This document shows, piece after piece, positions 38,656 through 47,487 of a stretch of DNA of 64,000 nucleotides (its first letter is position 1; each line of letters starts with the position of its first letter). The translations under genes were made by a program, and so were the position numbers. The notes beneath the pieces are model-generated. The model did not search any database and was not told where the DNA came from. It saw only the letters and a program-made list of their open reading frames with translations. This DNA comes from Roseomonas haemaphysalidis (GTDB lineage Bacteria; Pseudomonadota; Alphaproteobacteria; Acetobacterales; Acetobacteraceae), in the NCBI RefSeq assembly GCF_017355405.1, contig NZ_CP061177.1:3656501-3720500 (forward strand). Reading direction: 5' to 3'.

Positions 38656-39041
38656 GCGTCCGATTCTTCCGGCACCAGCCCCAACTGCACCAGCTTGCCG
38701 GTCAGGATGGCGTCGTCGAACGGCTTCATGATGTATTCCTGCGCGCCGGCCTCCAGCGCCATCACGATCCGCTCGAACTCGCTTTCCGTCGTGCAGAGCA
38801 TGATCAGCGGCTCCGCCGGCCCGAACTCGGCCCGCGCCGCCTTGAGGAATTCCAGCCCGTTCATCACGGGCATGTTCCAGTCCAGCAGCACCAGGCGCGG
38901 CAGCGCCTCGCGGCAGGCTTCCAGCGCCAGCGCGCCGTCCGCCGCCTCGCGCACGTTGCAGCCGTGCCGCTCCAGGATGCGGCGCGCGGCCTTGCGCACC
39001 ACGCGGCTGTCATCGACCACCAGGCATTCGATCGCGGTCAT
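38652..39041 (-). CDS. cheY: CheY-like single-domain response regulator
   Basis: A 129-residue receiver domain. The acid pocket is Asp10-Asp11 (VVDDSRVVRK), the phospho-acceptor is Asp54 in LVLLDWNMPVMNG, and the switch Thr and Lys are in CTTESEFER and YIMKPFDD. The ATG at 39041 has GAGGGAGG upstream. A longer frame starting inside cheW is rejected. Located between cheW and cheB, it is the likely flagellar-motor or phosphate-sink partner of CheA. The sequence looks intermediate between CheY and PilH-type regulators. Confidence 0.9.
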   Translation of the reverse strand: MTAIECLVVDDSRVVRKAARRILERHGCNVREAADGALALEACREALPRLVLLDWNMPVMNGLEFLKAARAEFGPAEPLIMLCTTESEFERIVMALEAGAQEYIMKPFDDAILTGKLVQLGLVPEESDA

Positions 39042-39052
39042 CGCGTCCTCCC

Positions 39053-39544
39053 TCAACCGATCGCCAGGATGCGGTCGACATCCAGCATGATGAGCAGCCC
39101 GTCGCCGCGCCGGTGCACCCCGCGCGACACGTCGCGCCACACGCTGTCCAGCGTCGGCGGGTTGCCGGCGAAGCCTTCGGGCGGCAGCGCCACCACCTCG
39201 CCCACCCCGTCGGACAGCAGGCTGTAGAGCTCGCCGCCCTGCTCCACCACCACGCTCATGGGCGGCGCGCTACCAGGCTCGCGCGGCGCCAGCCCCAGGC
39301 GGCGGCGCAGGTCGATGGCGGTGACGATGCGGCCGCGGAGGTTCAGGCTGCCCGCCACCTCGGGCGGTGCCAGCGGCACGCGGGTGATGGCCTGGGCGGC
39401 CAGGATGTCCCGCACCGCCAGCACCGGCACGCCGCAGAGCTGCCCCGCCACGGTCAGGGTCAGCACCATCTCGGCCGCGGCATCCACCACCGGTGGCAGT
39501 CCGCCCGGCAACCGGCCGGGCGCGTCTTGCGCTTGGGTCTGCAT
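39053..39544 (-). CDS. cheW: Chemotaxis coupling protein CheW
   Basis: A 163-residue CheW-domain scaffold linking receptors to CheA at the cytoplasmic face of the membrane. The core has VAGQLCGVPVLAVRDIL, then VAGSLNLRGRIVTAIDLRRR (the NLRG motif) and DGVGEVVALP near the end. A ~25-residue flexible N-tail precedes the domain. It lies 12 bases downstream of cheA and 11 bases upstream of cheY on the same strand. Confidence 0.93.
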   Translation of the reverse strand: MQTQAQDAPGRLPGGLPPVVDAAAEMVLTLTVAGQLCGVPVLAVRDILAAQAITRVPLAPPEVAGSLNLRGRIVTAIDLRRRLGLAPREPGSAPPMSVVVEQGGELYSLLSDGVGEVVALPPEGFAGNPPTLDSVWRDVSRGVHRRGDGLLIMLDVDRILAIG

Positions 39545-39556
39545 CGGTCCTGCTCC

Positions 39557-42181
39557 TCAAAAGCCCGCGGGAATGCTGAGGCTGTCGCGCAGCGCCGACA
39601 GCAGCGCCTCGCGGTCGGATTTTCCCACATCGGTGGTAAAGCCCGCGTTACGGCAGCGCTGCCCGTGGCCCGGCTCGGCGTGCGAGCTCATGGCGATCAT
39701 CGGCAGCTCCTGCCACAGCCCGCCTTCCCGCACCGCCCGCGCCAGCCCGAAGCCGTCCAGGTCCGGCATCTCGATGTCGGAAACGATGACGTCGAACATC
39801 GCGCCCTGCTCGCGCAGCCGCAGCGCCTGGGCGCCGGTATCGACCGCCGTCACCTCGTAGCCGGCGGCCGTCAGCCCCGGCACCAGCAGGTGGCGGAAGA
39901 AGGCGCTGTCCTCTACCAGCAGCACGCGCTTGCCGGGGCTGGTCGCGGTGCTGGTCGGCTTGAACCAGTCGTCGCCCGCCTGGCGCAGCCACCAGGCGCA
40001 GTCCATCACATCCGTCACCTTGCCGCAGATCACGGCATTGCCCAGAAAGCCCGGGCGGTCCTGCGCGCCCTCGATCGCCAGCTGCTCCTCGACCACGTCC
40101 AGGATGCTGTCCACCATCAGGCCCATGGCGCGCTGCTCGTCGCTGAACACCAGCACCGCCTGGCGCGTGCCGGGGGCGGGCGGCATCCAGTGGCCGGACA
40201 TCGGCACCAGTGGCATCAGCTTGCCGCGGTACTGCACCAGCGGCTGGCCGCCCGACACCTCGATGCTGTCGGCCGGCAGGTCCTCCAGCCGCGACACCAG
40301 GCCGAGCGGCACGGCCTTGGGCGTGTCGTCGCCGGCGCGGAACAGCAATAGCGCGGTGCGCTCGGTGGAGCGGCTGCCGGCGAAGCCGCTGTCGCGCGCG
40401 GCATCCTCGGCCGGTCCGTCGGCGCCGACGCCTGTGGCGCGGGCGATGCCGTTGGGGTCCAGGATCATGATCACGCTGCCATCGCCCAGGATGGTGTTGC
40501 CGCTGAACATGCTGACGTGACGCAGGATGGGCGCCACCGGCTTGACCACGATCTCCTCCGTGTCGAACACCTTGTCGACGATAATGCCGAAGACATTGGG
40601 CCCGACCTGCGTGACGACCACGAAGCCACCATCCTCCTCGCCGGGCGCGGGCACTTCGTCCAATCGCAGCAGGCGCGACAGCGACACCAGCGGCAAGAGC
40701 CGGTCGCGCAGCCGCATCACGGGCGTCTGGTCGATCCGCTCGATGGTGCTGCCGCCGCCGCCGGCCCGCACCAGCTCCACCACGCCGATCTGCGGAATGG
40801 CGAAGCGCTCGCCGCCCGCCTCCACGATCAGCGCCGAGACGATGGCCAGCGTCAGCGGGATCTTGATGAAGAAGGTGGTGCCCTTGCCTTCCACCGAGCG
40901 CAGCTCGATGGTGCCGCCGATCTTCTCGACATTGGTCTTGACCACGTCCATGCCGACGCCGCGCCCGGACACGGAGGTGACGGCGGCGGCGGTGGAGAAG
41001 CCGGCGCGGAAGATGAAGTGCTGCACCTCCCGCTCGCTCATGCCGGCCAGCTCGGCTTCCGTGGTCAGCCCCTGGCCCAGCACCTTGGCCTTGATCTTCT
41101 CGACCGACAGGCCGCGCCCGTCGTCGCCGATCTCGATGATGATGTGGCCGCCTTCGTGATAGGCGTTCAGCGTGATGCGCCCGAGCTCGGGCTTGCCCGC
41201 CGCGCGGCGCTGCTCGGGCGTCTCCAGCCCGTGGTCGCCGCTGTTGCGCACCATGTGCGTCAGCGGGTCCTTGATCAGCTCCAGCACCTGGCGGTCGAGC
41301 TCCGTTTCCGCCCCCTTCATCACCAGCTCGATCTTCTTGTTCAGCTCGTTGGCAAGGTCGCGCACGATGCGCGGCAGCTTCTGCCAAGCGTTGCCGATCG
41401 GCTGCATGCGCGTCTTCATGACGCCTTCCTGCAGCTCGGAGGTGATGTGCGACAGGCGCTGCAGCGGCACGGTCAGCCCGGCGTCGCTGCGCGCGCGCAC
41501 CAGCTGCAAAAGCTGGTTGCGCGTCAGCACCAGCTCGCTGACCAGGGTCATCAGGTCTTCCAGCACGTCCACGGACACGCGGATGGTCTGCGTCTGCGCC
41601 ACCGGCCCGCCCCCGCCGGCGGGGGCCGCCGCCACGGCGGGCTCGGCCGGGGCAGCGGCGGGCGGCGGGGGCGCCGGCTCGGGCACCGGGGCCTCGGCGG
41701 CCGGTGCTTCGGGCACCACGGCCACCTCGAAGGGGTCGATAAAGGGTTCCGGCTCGGCCGGCGCGGCGGCGGGGGCGGCGGCCGGGACCGCTCCGCCGAT
41801 CGGCTCGCCGCGCCAGGCGGCGTCCAGCTGCGCGATCAGCGCGCCGTCCTGCCCCGGCGGCTCGCTGCCGGTGGCTTCCAGCGCCGCCACGATCACCTTC
41901 AGCGCGTCGATCGCCGACAGGATCAAGGTGATGCCTTCCGGCGTGACGCGCAGCGAGCCGTCGCGATACCGGCCGAGCACGTTCTCGGCGGCATGCGCCA
42001 CCTTTTCCAGCCGCGACAGGCCGAGAAAGCCGCAGGTGCCCTTGATGGTGTGCACGCTGCGGAAGATTTCCGACAGGGTGGGCCGGTCGTCCGGCGCCTT
42101 TTCCAGCTTCAGCAGCGCCACGTCGAGCGCGCCGAGGCCTTCATTGGTTTCGGTCAGGAAGTCAGCGAGAAGGTCGTCCAT
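39557..42181 (-). CDS. cheA: Chemotaxis histidine kinase CheA, hybrid with C-terminal receiver
   Basis: An 874-residue kinase. The Hpt domain (about 1-125) holds phospho-His44 in FRSVHTIKGTCGFLGL. A Pro/Ala/Glu-rich linker (~130-195) stands where the P2 CheY-binding domain usually is. Dimerisation helices (~200-270) and HATPase (~270-455: VRNSGDHGLETPEQR, IGDDGRGLSVEKI, GRGVGMDVVKTNV) follow. Two CheW-like domains come next (~455-590 and ~600-740), then a receiver domain (~750-870) with VLLVEDSAFFRHLL and phospho-Asp in IVSDIEMPDLDG. The doubled CheW and fused receiver suggest an internal phosphate sink or a second coupling surface. Confidence 0.93.
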   Translation of the reverse strand: MDDLLADFLTETNEGLGALDVALLKLEKAPDDRPTLSEIFRSVHTIKGTCGFLGLSRLEKVAHAAENVLGRYRDGSLRVTPEGITLILSAIDALKVIVAALEATGSEPPGQDGALIAQLDAAWRGEPIGGAVPAAAPAAAPAEPEPFIDPFEVAVVPEAPAAEAPVPEPAPPPPAAAPAEPAVAAAPAGGGGPVAQTQTIRVSVDVLEDLMTLVSELVLTRNQLLQLVRARSDAGLTVPLQRLSHITSELQEGVMKTRMQPIGNAWQKLPRIVRDLANELNKKIELVMKGAETELDRQVLELIKDPLTHMVRNSGDHGLETPEQRRAAGKPELGRITLNAYHEGGHIIIEIGDDGRGLSVEKIKAKVLGQGLTTEAELAGMSEREVQHFIFRAGFSTAAAVTSVSGRGVGMDVVKTNVEKIGGTIELRSVEGKGTTFFIKIPLTLAIVSALIVEAGGERFAIPQIGVVELVRAGGGGSTIERIDQTPVMRLRDRLLPLVSLSRLLRLDEVPAPGEEDGGFVVVTQVGPNVFGIIVDKVFDTEEIVVKPVAPILRHVSMFSGNTILGDGSVIMILDPNGIARATGVGADGPAEDAARDSGFAGSRSTERTALLLFRAGDDTPKAVPLGLVSRLEDLPADSIEVSGGQPLVQYRGKLMPLVPMSGHWMPPAPGTRQAVLVFSDEQRAMGLMVDSILDVVEEQLAIEGAQDRPGFLGNAVICGKVTDVMDCAWWLRQAGDDWFKPTSTATSPGKRVLLVEDSAFFRHLLVPGLTAAGYEVTAVDTGAQALRLREQGAMFDVIVSDIEMPDLDGFGLARAVREGGLWQELPMIAMSSHAEPGHGQRCRNAGFTTDVGKSDREALLSALRDSLSIPAGF

Positions 42182-42253
42182 GGCATCCCCGACGGGCTGG
42201 GTTCCCCCCCAACCTGCCCGCCGGATGCAAAGAAAGAATGAAGCCTGTGCCTG

Positions 42254-42847
42254 TCACGCGGGCCGGAGCAGCAGCGCCTCGCCCAGCAGCGCCGCCCGCC
42301 ACCCGGCCGCCGCCGCCAGCCGCGCCAGCATGGGCGCCAGCACCGCGCGCGGCCCCTCGGCCGGCTGGCCCGCCAGGCTGGCGGCCAGGGCGGCGGGCCA
42401 GGCCACCACGCGCCCTTCCGGCCGCACCGCCACGCCGCCACCCTCGGGCTCCAGCCGCACGATGCCGCCGCGCGGCAGCGCCTCGCCCGCCAGCATGGCC
42501 GCCACCAGCAGCAGCTGCGCGGCCGGCGCCTCGAAGCTGTGCCCGGGCGGCAGCGAATCGACCTGCGCGGTGGCGCGGCCGCCGGCCAGGGTGCCGTCCA
42601 GCAGCTCCGCCATCTCGGCCGGGCGCATGGGGCCGGTGCCGGCGCCGCAGGCCGCGCGCCACAGCTGCAGCTTGCCGCGCAGGCTGGCGGTGGCCTCGCG
42701 CGCCAGCTCGGCGGCCTCGGGGTCGTCGCCCACCATCTCCACCGCGCCTGCCATGGTGCCGAGCGGCCCCACCAGGTCGTGGCACAGCCGGGCGCACAGG
42801 TCCTGCGCCAGGGCCACGTCGCCAAACAACACACCGGGTTCCGCCAT
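42254..42847 (-). CDS. chpT: Histidine phosphotransferase ChpT
   Basis: A 197-residue protein of the HPTransfase (ChpT) family: an N-terminal helical hairpin with phospho-His23 in LCHDLVGPLGTMAGAVEMV and a degenerate HATPase-like C-domain that lacks ATP-binding motifs. ChpT relays phosphate from the hybrid kinase CckA to CtrA (and CpdR), so it ties to the ctrA gene at 35869. It is the first gene before cheA in this operon. The ATG at 42847 is the first one consistent with the family. A longer frame is rejected. Confidence 0.88.
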   Translation of the reverse strand: MAEPGVLFGDVALAQDLCARLCHDLVGPLGTMAGAVEMVGDDPEAAELAREATASLRGKLQLWRAACGAGTGPMRPAEMAELLDGTLAGGRATAQVDSLPPGHSFEAPAAQLLLVAAMLAGEALPRGGIVRLEPEGGGVAVRPEGRVVAWPAALAASLAGQPAEGPRAVLAPMLARLAAAAGWRAALLGEALLLRPA

Positions 42848-42893
42848 GGTCCTCGCCTTTTCCCGCAGCACCGGGCTGCATGCCGGAAAACCC

Positions 42894-42914
42894 TTAACAT
42901 CACGTGACCGTGAT
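42894..42914. promoter_or_regulatory. Interrupted palindrome and TTAAC half-site before chpT
   Basis: TTAAC at 42894-42898 resembles a CtrA half-site. It is followed by the perfect palindrome ATCACG-TGAC-CGTGAT at 42899-42914. Both lie in the 114-base gap between the divergent chpT and DUF3553 genes, about 47-67 bases upstream of the chpT start. A regulator-binding role is inferred from position and symmetry. Confidence 0.35.
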
Positions 42915-42961
42915 CGGAACCGGCGCTGGCCGTGGCGGGCGGCGGGCGTCATCGTGCCCCC

Positions 42962-43129
42962 GTGACCATACCTCTCGAGCCCGGCATGCGCGTGCGCCAC
43001 CCCGCCCACCCCGAATGGGGCGAGGGGCAGATCCAGTCCGTCGTGCAGGACAGGGTGACAGTAAATTTCGAGCACATGGGCAAGGTGCTGATCAACGCGC
43101 AGCACGTTGCGCTCGACGTGCTCGACTAG
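42962..43129 (+). CDS. DUF3553 family small protein
   Basis: A 55-residue protein starting at GTG 42962. Its body, PGMRVRHPAHPEWGEGQIQS then VTVNFEHMGKVLI and ALDVLD, is the DUF3553 domain, a small beta-barrel like that in the C-terminal tail of UvrD/PcrA helicases. Free-standing versions are common in alphaproteobacteria, with unknown roles. An upstream in-frame GTG at 42932 would add ten unconserved residues. It lies 5 bases upstream of the TSUP permease gene. Confidence 0.8.
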   Translation: MTIPLEPGMRVRHPAHPEWGEGQIQSVVQDRVTVNFEHMGKVLINAQHVALDVLD

Positions 43130-43134
43130 GCGTG

Positions 43135-43890
43135 ATGGCCGACCTCTGGCCGCAGGCCGTGGCGCTGGTCTGGGACTGGCGCTTCCTGGTCGCCGCGCTG
43201 TGCACCGCCGTGGCGGGGGTGATGCGCGGCTATTCCGGCTTCGGCACCGCCATCCTGCTGGCGCCGGTGTATTCCACGCTGTGGAGCCCGCGCACCGGCG
43301 TGCCGGTGGTGCTGCTGATGGAGCTGTTCGTTTCCGCCTACCTGCTGCCGCGCGCCTTTGCCTTCGCCAACAAGCGGCTGATCGGCCCCATCTGCGCCGC
43401 CGCCGTGCTGGCCATGCCCTTTGGCGCCGTGGTGCTGCTGCATGCGGACGGCGCCCTGCTGCGGCGGGTGATCGGCGCCTTTGTGCTGGTGTTCGGCCTG
43501 CTGATGAGCTCCTCCTGGCGCTACCACGGCACCCGGCCGCTTTCGCTGAACATCGCGGTGGGGCTGGTGTCGGGGCTGCTCAAGGGTGCCACCGGCATGG
43601 CCGGGCCGCCGGTCATCCTGTACCTGCTGGCCGGCAAGGAGGAGGCGGCGCAGCACCGCGCCAACCTGATCCTGTATTTCGGCGTGCTTGGCGTCGCCGC
43701 CGTGCTGCCGCCGCTGTGGGCCGGGCTGATCGGCCTGCCGGCACTGCTGATGACCGCGCTGATGCTGCCGGTGATGCTGGTGTCCGTGCCGGTCGGCGCG
43801 CGGCTGTTCCACGTCATCCCGCTGCGCTGGTACCGGCGCCTGGCCCTGCTGCTGCTGGTGGGCGCCGGGCTGTTCGCCTTGCTGGGATGA
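43135..43890 (+). CDS. TSUP family permease (sulfite exporter TauE/SafE-like)
   Basis: A 251-residue integral membrane protein with about seven to eight helices. TSUP motifs seen are AGVMRGYSGFGTAILLAPV near residue 23 and the second-half repeat VSGLLKGATGMAGPPVILYL near 142. Members carry sulfite, sulfoacetate or other organic or sulfur anions. The cargo cannot be called from sequence. It starts at ATG 43135, closely after DUF3553, and precedes moaA by 123 bases. Confidence 0.85.
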   Translation: MADLWPQAVALVWDWRFLVAALCTAVAGVMRGYSGFGTAILLAPVYSTLWSPRTGVPVVLLMELFVSAYLLPRAFAFANKRLIGPICAAAVLAMPFGAVVLLHADGALLRRVIGAFVLVFGLLMSSSWRYHGTRPLSLNIAVGLVSGLLKGATGMAGPPVILYLLAGKEEAAQHRANLILYFGVLGVAAVLPPLWAGLIGLPALLMTALMLPVMLVSVPVGARLFHVIPLRWYRRLALLLLVGAGLFALLG

Positions 43891-44013
43891 CCGGCCGGCG
43901 GGCAACCGGGCATGGCTGCCCGTCGTTGCCTGTCTGCGCGCGGCCCTTGCGGCGGCGCACCCCGGCGGCCCAAATAAGGGGCCCCTCCCGCTGACCCGAG
44001 GAACCCGCCCGAC

Positions 44014-45006
44014 ATGATCGACCCGTTTGGCCGGGCCATCAGCTACCTCCGCGTTTCCGTGACCGACCGCTGCGACCTGCGCTGCGTGTACTGCATGGCG
44101 GAGGACATGACCTTTCTGCCCAAGGCGGAGATCCTGTCGCTGGAGGAGCTGGACCGCCTGTGCGGCGCCTTTATCGGCCTGGGCGTGCAGCGCATCCGCC
44201 TGACGGGCGGCGAGCCGCTGGTGCGCAAGGACGTGATGCGCCTGTTCCAGAGCCTGGGCGCGCGGCTGGGCGAAGGCGGGCTCAAGGAGCTGACGGTCAC
44301 CACCAACGGCACGCAGCTCACCAAGCATGCCGAGGCGCTGTATGCCGCCGGCGTGCGCCGCATCAATGTGTCGCTGGATTCGCTGGACCCGGGCACTTTC
44401 AAGGCGCTGACGCGCTGGGGCAAGCTGGAGCAGACGCTGGACGGCGTCTTCGCCGCCAAGGCCGCCGGGCTGCAGGTGAAGATCAACGCGGTGGCCATGA
44501 AGGGCGTCAACGAGCAGGAGTTCGACCGGCTGATCGCCTGGTGCGGCGAGCACGGCTTCGACCTGACGCTGATCGAGACCATGCCGATGGGCGACATCAC
44601 CGGCGACCGCACGGACCAGTACCTGCCGCTGTCCCAGGTGCGCGCCGACCTGCGCCGCCGCTGGACGCTGCAGGACACCGACTACAGCACCGGCGGCCCC
44701 GCACGGTACTACACCGTGGCGGAAACCGGCCAGCGCCTGGGCCTGATCACGCCCATGACCCACAACTTCTGCGAAAGCTGCAACCGGGTGCGGCTGACCT
44801 GCACCGGCACGCTCTACATGTGCCTGGGCCAGGACGACGCGGCCGACCTGCGCGCCGTGCTGCGCGACCCCTCGGTGGACGAGGCCGGGCTCAGGCAGGC
44901 GATCACGGATGCCATCGCCCGCAAGCCCAAGGGGCATGACTTCGTCATCGACCGCCGCCGGCCGGCGGCGGCGGTGCAGCGGCACATGAGCGTCACGGGG
45001 GGCTGA
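44014..45006 (+). CDS. moaA: GTP 3',8-cyclase MoaA
   Basis: A 330-residue radical-SAM enzyme that turns GTP into 3',8-cyclo-GTP, the first step of molybdenum cofactor synthesis. The SAM [4Fe-4S] cysteines are C20, C24 and C27 ([12 protein letters not shown]). The second cluster is provided by the [14 protein letters not shown] region. The C-terminal GG needed for activity is present (MSVTGG). Length is normal. moaC or moaB are not adjacent. The next gene starts one base after the stop, so cotranscription is likely. Confidence 0.96.
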   Translation: MIDPFGRAISYLRVSVTDRCDLRCVYCMAEDMTFLPKAEILSLEELDRLCGAFIGLGVQRIRLTGGEPLVRKDVMRLFQSLGARLGEGGLKELTVTTNGTQLTKHAEALYAAGVRRINVSLDSLDPGTFKALTRWGKLEQTLDGVFAAKAAGLQVKINAVAMKGVNEQEFDRLIAWCGEHGFDLTLIETMPMGDITGDRTDQYLPLSQVRADLRRRWTLQDTDYSTGGPARYYTVAETGQRLGLITPMTHNFCESCNRVRLTCTGTLYMCLGQDDAADLRAVLRDPSVDEAGLRQAITDAIARKPKGHDFVIDRRRPAAAVQRHMSVTGG

Positions 45007-45007
45007 G

Positions 45008-45427
45008 ATGGACAGCATGCGCGGCGTCGCCACCACCCTGGCCATTCCGGGCATGCCGGAATGGACCGGCCTGCTGATCCTGGTGGTGGGGCTGCTGTGC
45101 GCCGCCGCCTTTCTGCTGATGCCCTTCAGCGTCTTCGGCGTGAAGGCGCGGCTGGAAGCGATCGAGGTGCAGCTGGACGAGATCCAGGCCGAGATCCGCA
45201 GCCTGGCCATCCAACTGTCCGAGCCCGAGATGCCCGCCCGCGCGCCGATCAGCGAGGACTGGGTGGAACCCCCGGGCAGCTACGGCAGCAACACCCGCGC
45301 CATGGCCGAGCGTGACCGCGCGCCCGCCTCCTACGCCCCGCCGGTGCCGCCGCCGGCCGAATGGCCGGACCAGCGCCCCGCCCGCGGCACCCGCGCCGAC
45401 CCGCGCCTGGACTGGCCGCGGCGCTAG
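45008..45427 (+). CDS. Membrane-anchored protein of unknown function
   Basis: A 139-residue protein, not recognised. It has one transmembrane helix (about residues 19-42, GLLILVVGLLCAAAFLLMPF), a short coiled coil (VKARLEAIEVQLDEIQAEIR) and a disordered Pro/Arg-rich tail. The ATG is one base after the moaA stop, so its translation is probably coupled to moaA. No enzymatic motif. Confidence 0.6.
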   Translation: MDSMRGVATTLAIPGMPEWTGLLILVVGLLCAAAFLLMPFSVFGVKARLEAIEVQLDEIQAEIRSLAIQLSEPEMPARAPISEDWVEPPGSYGSNTRAMAERDRAPASYAPPVPPPAEWPDQRPARGTRADPRLDWPRR

Positions 45428-45488
45428 CCCCGGCAACCACCCCCGCGGCGGCGGAGTTCCGCCTGGGAACCGCTCGGGGCGAACCGCG

Positions 45489-45962
45489 ATGCTTGCTTCC
45501 TTTCTGATGGGCCTGGTCGGCGGACAGCGCGCCATGACGCCGCTGGCCGCCGTCTCGGTCGCCGCCGCGACCGGCACGCTGCCGGCCGACAACGGCGCGC
45601 CGCCGCTGCTGGCGCATCCGCTGGTGGCCTCCGCCACCGTGGCGCTGGCCGCCGCCGAGATGGCCGGCGACAAGATGAAGACCGCGCCCGACCGCATCGT
45701 GCCTATCGGCCTGCTGGCGCGCTTCATTACCAATGCCATCGCCGGTGCCTGCCTGGCCCCCCGGCGGGACCGCTGGCTGGGGGCGGCGCTGGGCGGCACG
45801 ACGGCGGTGGCCGCCTCCTATCCCGGCTGGCGCGCCCGCATGGCCGTCATCCCCCGCCACGGGCAAACGCCGACCGGGCTGGTCGAGGACGCGGCGGTGC
45901 TGGCCGGCGCGGTCGCCATCGTCGGGCTGCTGGGCCATTTCGCACGGGATGGCGGCCGGTAG
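45489..45962 (+). CDS. DUF4126-like small membrane protein
   Basis: A 157-residue hydrophobic protein with about four helices. GLVGGQRAMTPLAAVSVAA near the N-terminus and KMKTAPDRIVPIGLLARF in the middle fit the DUF4126 pattern. The function of the family is unknown. It starts at ATG 45489, about 60 bases after the previous gene. Confidence 0.6.
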   Translation: MLASFLMGLVGGQRAMTPLAAVSVAAATGTLPADNGAPPLLAHPLVASATVALAAAEMAGDKMKTAPDRIVPIGLLARFITNAIAGACLAPRRDRWLGAALGGTTAVAASYPGWRARMAVIPRHGQTPTGLVEDAAVLAGAVAIVGLLGHFARDGGR

Positions 45963-46039
45963 CGCCGCCGCTGGCCCCCGGCCCCGCCCCGGGCTAGACA
46001 GGCCGCAACATTGCGCCGGCAGCGCAGCGGAGCGGCGGC

Positions 46040-47485
46040 GTGGCGTTCAGTTCGATCATCTTCCTGTTCTACTTCCTGCCGCTGTTCCTGCTGGCCTACC
46101 TGGCGCTGCCGGCGGCGCGCATGTGGGTCATCATCGCCGGCAGCGTGCTGTTCTACGCCTGGGGCGAGCCCTTCTACCTGGGGCTGCTGCTGCTGTTCAT
46201 CGTCATGAACTGGTGGCTGGGGCTGCGGCTGGAACGCGCCCCCCCGGCGCTCGCCCGCGCGCTGCTGGTGCTGGGCGTCGGCGCCAACCTCCTGCTGCTG
46301 GGCGGCTTCAAGTACACCGGCTTCCTGCTGACGCAGCTCGACGCCCTGCTGCACGGCCTCGGCTTGCCGGCGCTGCCGGTCCCCAGCATCCCGCTGCCGC
46401 TCGGCATCTCCTTCTTCGCCTTCCAGGGCATCTCCTACCTGATGGACATCCGGCGGCGGGAGGTGGCGGCGCAGCCCAGCCTCGCCAAGTTCGCGATGTA
46501 CAAGACCATGTTCCCGCAGCTCATCGCCGGTCCCATCCTGCGCTACCGGCAGATCGCGCACGAGATCGGCGACCGGCGCATCGACCCCGCCCGCTTCCGC
46601 CTGGGCATCGAGTTGTTCATCGCCGGGCTGGCGCAGAAGGTGCTGATCGCCAACACCGTGGCGCTGCCGGCGGACCAGGTCTTCGCGCTGCCGCCCGGCT
46701 CGCTCACCGCCGCCACCGCCTGGCTCGGCGCCGTCTGCTACACGGTGCAGATCTTCTTCGACTTTTCCGGCTACACCACCATGGCCATCGGGCTCGGCCA
46801 CATGCTGGGCTTCAGCCTGCCGCCCAACTTCAACCGGCCCTACGCGGCGCGCTCCGTCACCGACTTCTGGCGCCGCTGGCACATGTCGCTGTCGTCCTGG
46901 TTCCGCGACTACCTCTACATTCCGCTCGGCGGCAACCGGCACGGGCCGTGGCGCACCTACGCCAACCTGCTGGCGGTCTTCGCGCTGTGCGGGCTGTGGC
47001 ACGGCGCGGCCTGGACCTTTCTGGCCTGGGGCCTGTACCACGGACTGTTCCTGATCCTGGAGCGCGCCGCCGGCCACAGGCCCGCGCTGGCCGCCTGGGG
47101 CGCGTGGGTGCCGCTGCCGTTGCGCCACGCCTACCTGCTGCTGGTGGTACTGGCCGGCTGGGTGCTGTTCCGCGCCGACACGCTGGGCCATGCCGGGCAG
47201 GTCTTCGCCGCCATGGCGGGCTTCGGCACCGGCGGGGCCGATACGCTGCCGGTGGCCTTCTACGCCCCGGCCTCCGTTTGGACGGCACTGGGGGCCGCGG
47301 TGCTGATGGTGCTGTGGAAGCGCGACCCCGCCCGCTGGACCGCCGCCGCCGCCGGTACCCCCCGCTCCGAACGCGGCGACCGCCGCCTGGCCCTGCGCTT
47401 CGCGGGCGGCGCCGTGCTGCTGGTGGTTTCGGCGGCCGTGCTGGCGGCCGGCACCCACAACCCCTTCATCTATTTCAGGTTCTGA
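46040..47485 (+). CDS. MBOAT family O-acyltransferase (AlgI-like)
   Basis: A 481-residue multi-pass enzyme of the membrane-bound O-acyltransferase family. The AlgI-type N-terminus is FSSIIFLFYFLPLFLLAYLA, then SFFAFQGISYLMDIRRRE. The catalytic-region RSVTDFWRRWHMSLSSWFRD and LCGLWHGAAWTF (His) lie near residues 275 and 316. AlgI transfers acetyl groups across the membrane to periplasmic partners that O-acetylate exopolysaccharides. The GTG at 46040 starts it. The next gene begins 2 bases after the stop and encodes an AlgJ-like partner, so the pair is a unit. Confidence 0.9.
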   Translation: MAFSSIIFLFYFLPLFLLAYLALPAARMWVIIAGSVLFYAWGEPFYLGLLLLFIVMNWWLGLRLERAPPALARALLVLGVGANLLLLGGFKYTGFLLTQLDALLHGLGLPALPVPSIPLPLGISFFAFQGISYLMDIRRREVAAQPSLAKFAMYKTMFPQLIAGPILRYRQIAHEIGDRRIDPARFRLGIELFIAGLAQKVLIANTVALPADQVFALPPGSLTAATAWLGAVCYTVQIFFDFSGYTTMAIGLGHMLGFSLPPNFNRPYAARSVTDFWRRWHMSLSSWFRDYLYIPLGGNRHGPWRTYANLLAVFALCGLWHGAAWTFLAWGLYHGLFLILERAAGHRPALAAWGAWVPLPLRHAYLLLVVLAGWVLFRADTLGHAGQVFAAMAGFGTGGADTLPVAFYAPASVWTALGAAVLMVLWKRDPARWTAAAAGTPRSERGDRRLALRFAGGAVLLVVSAAVLAAGTHNPFIYFRF

Positions 47486-47487
47486 CC

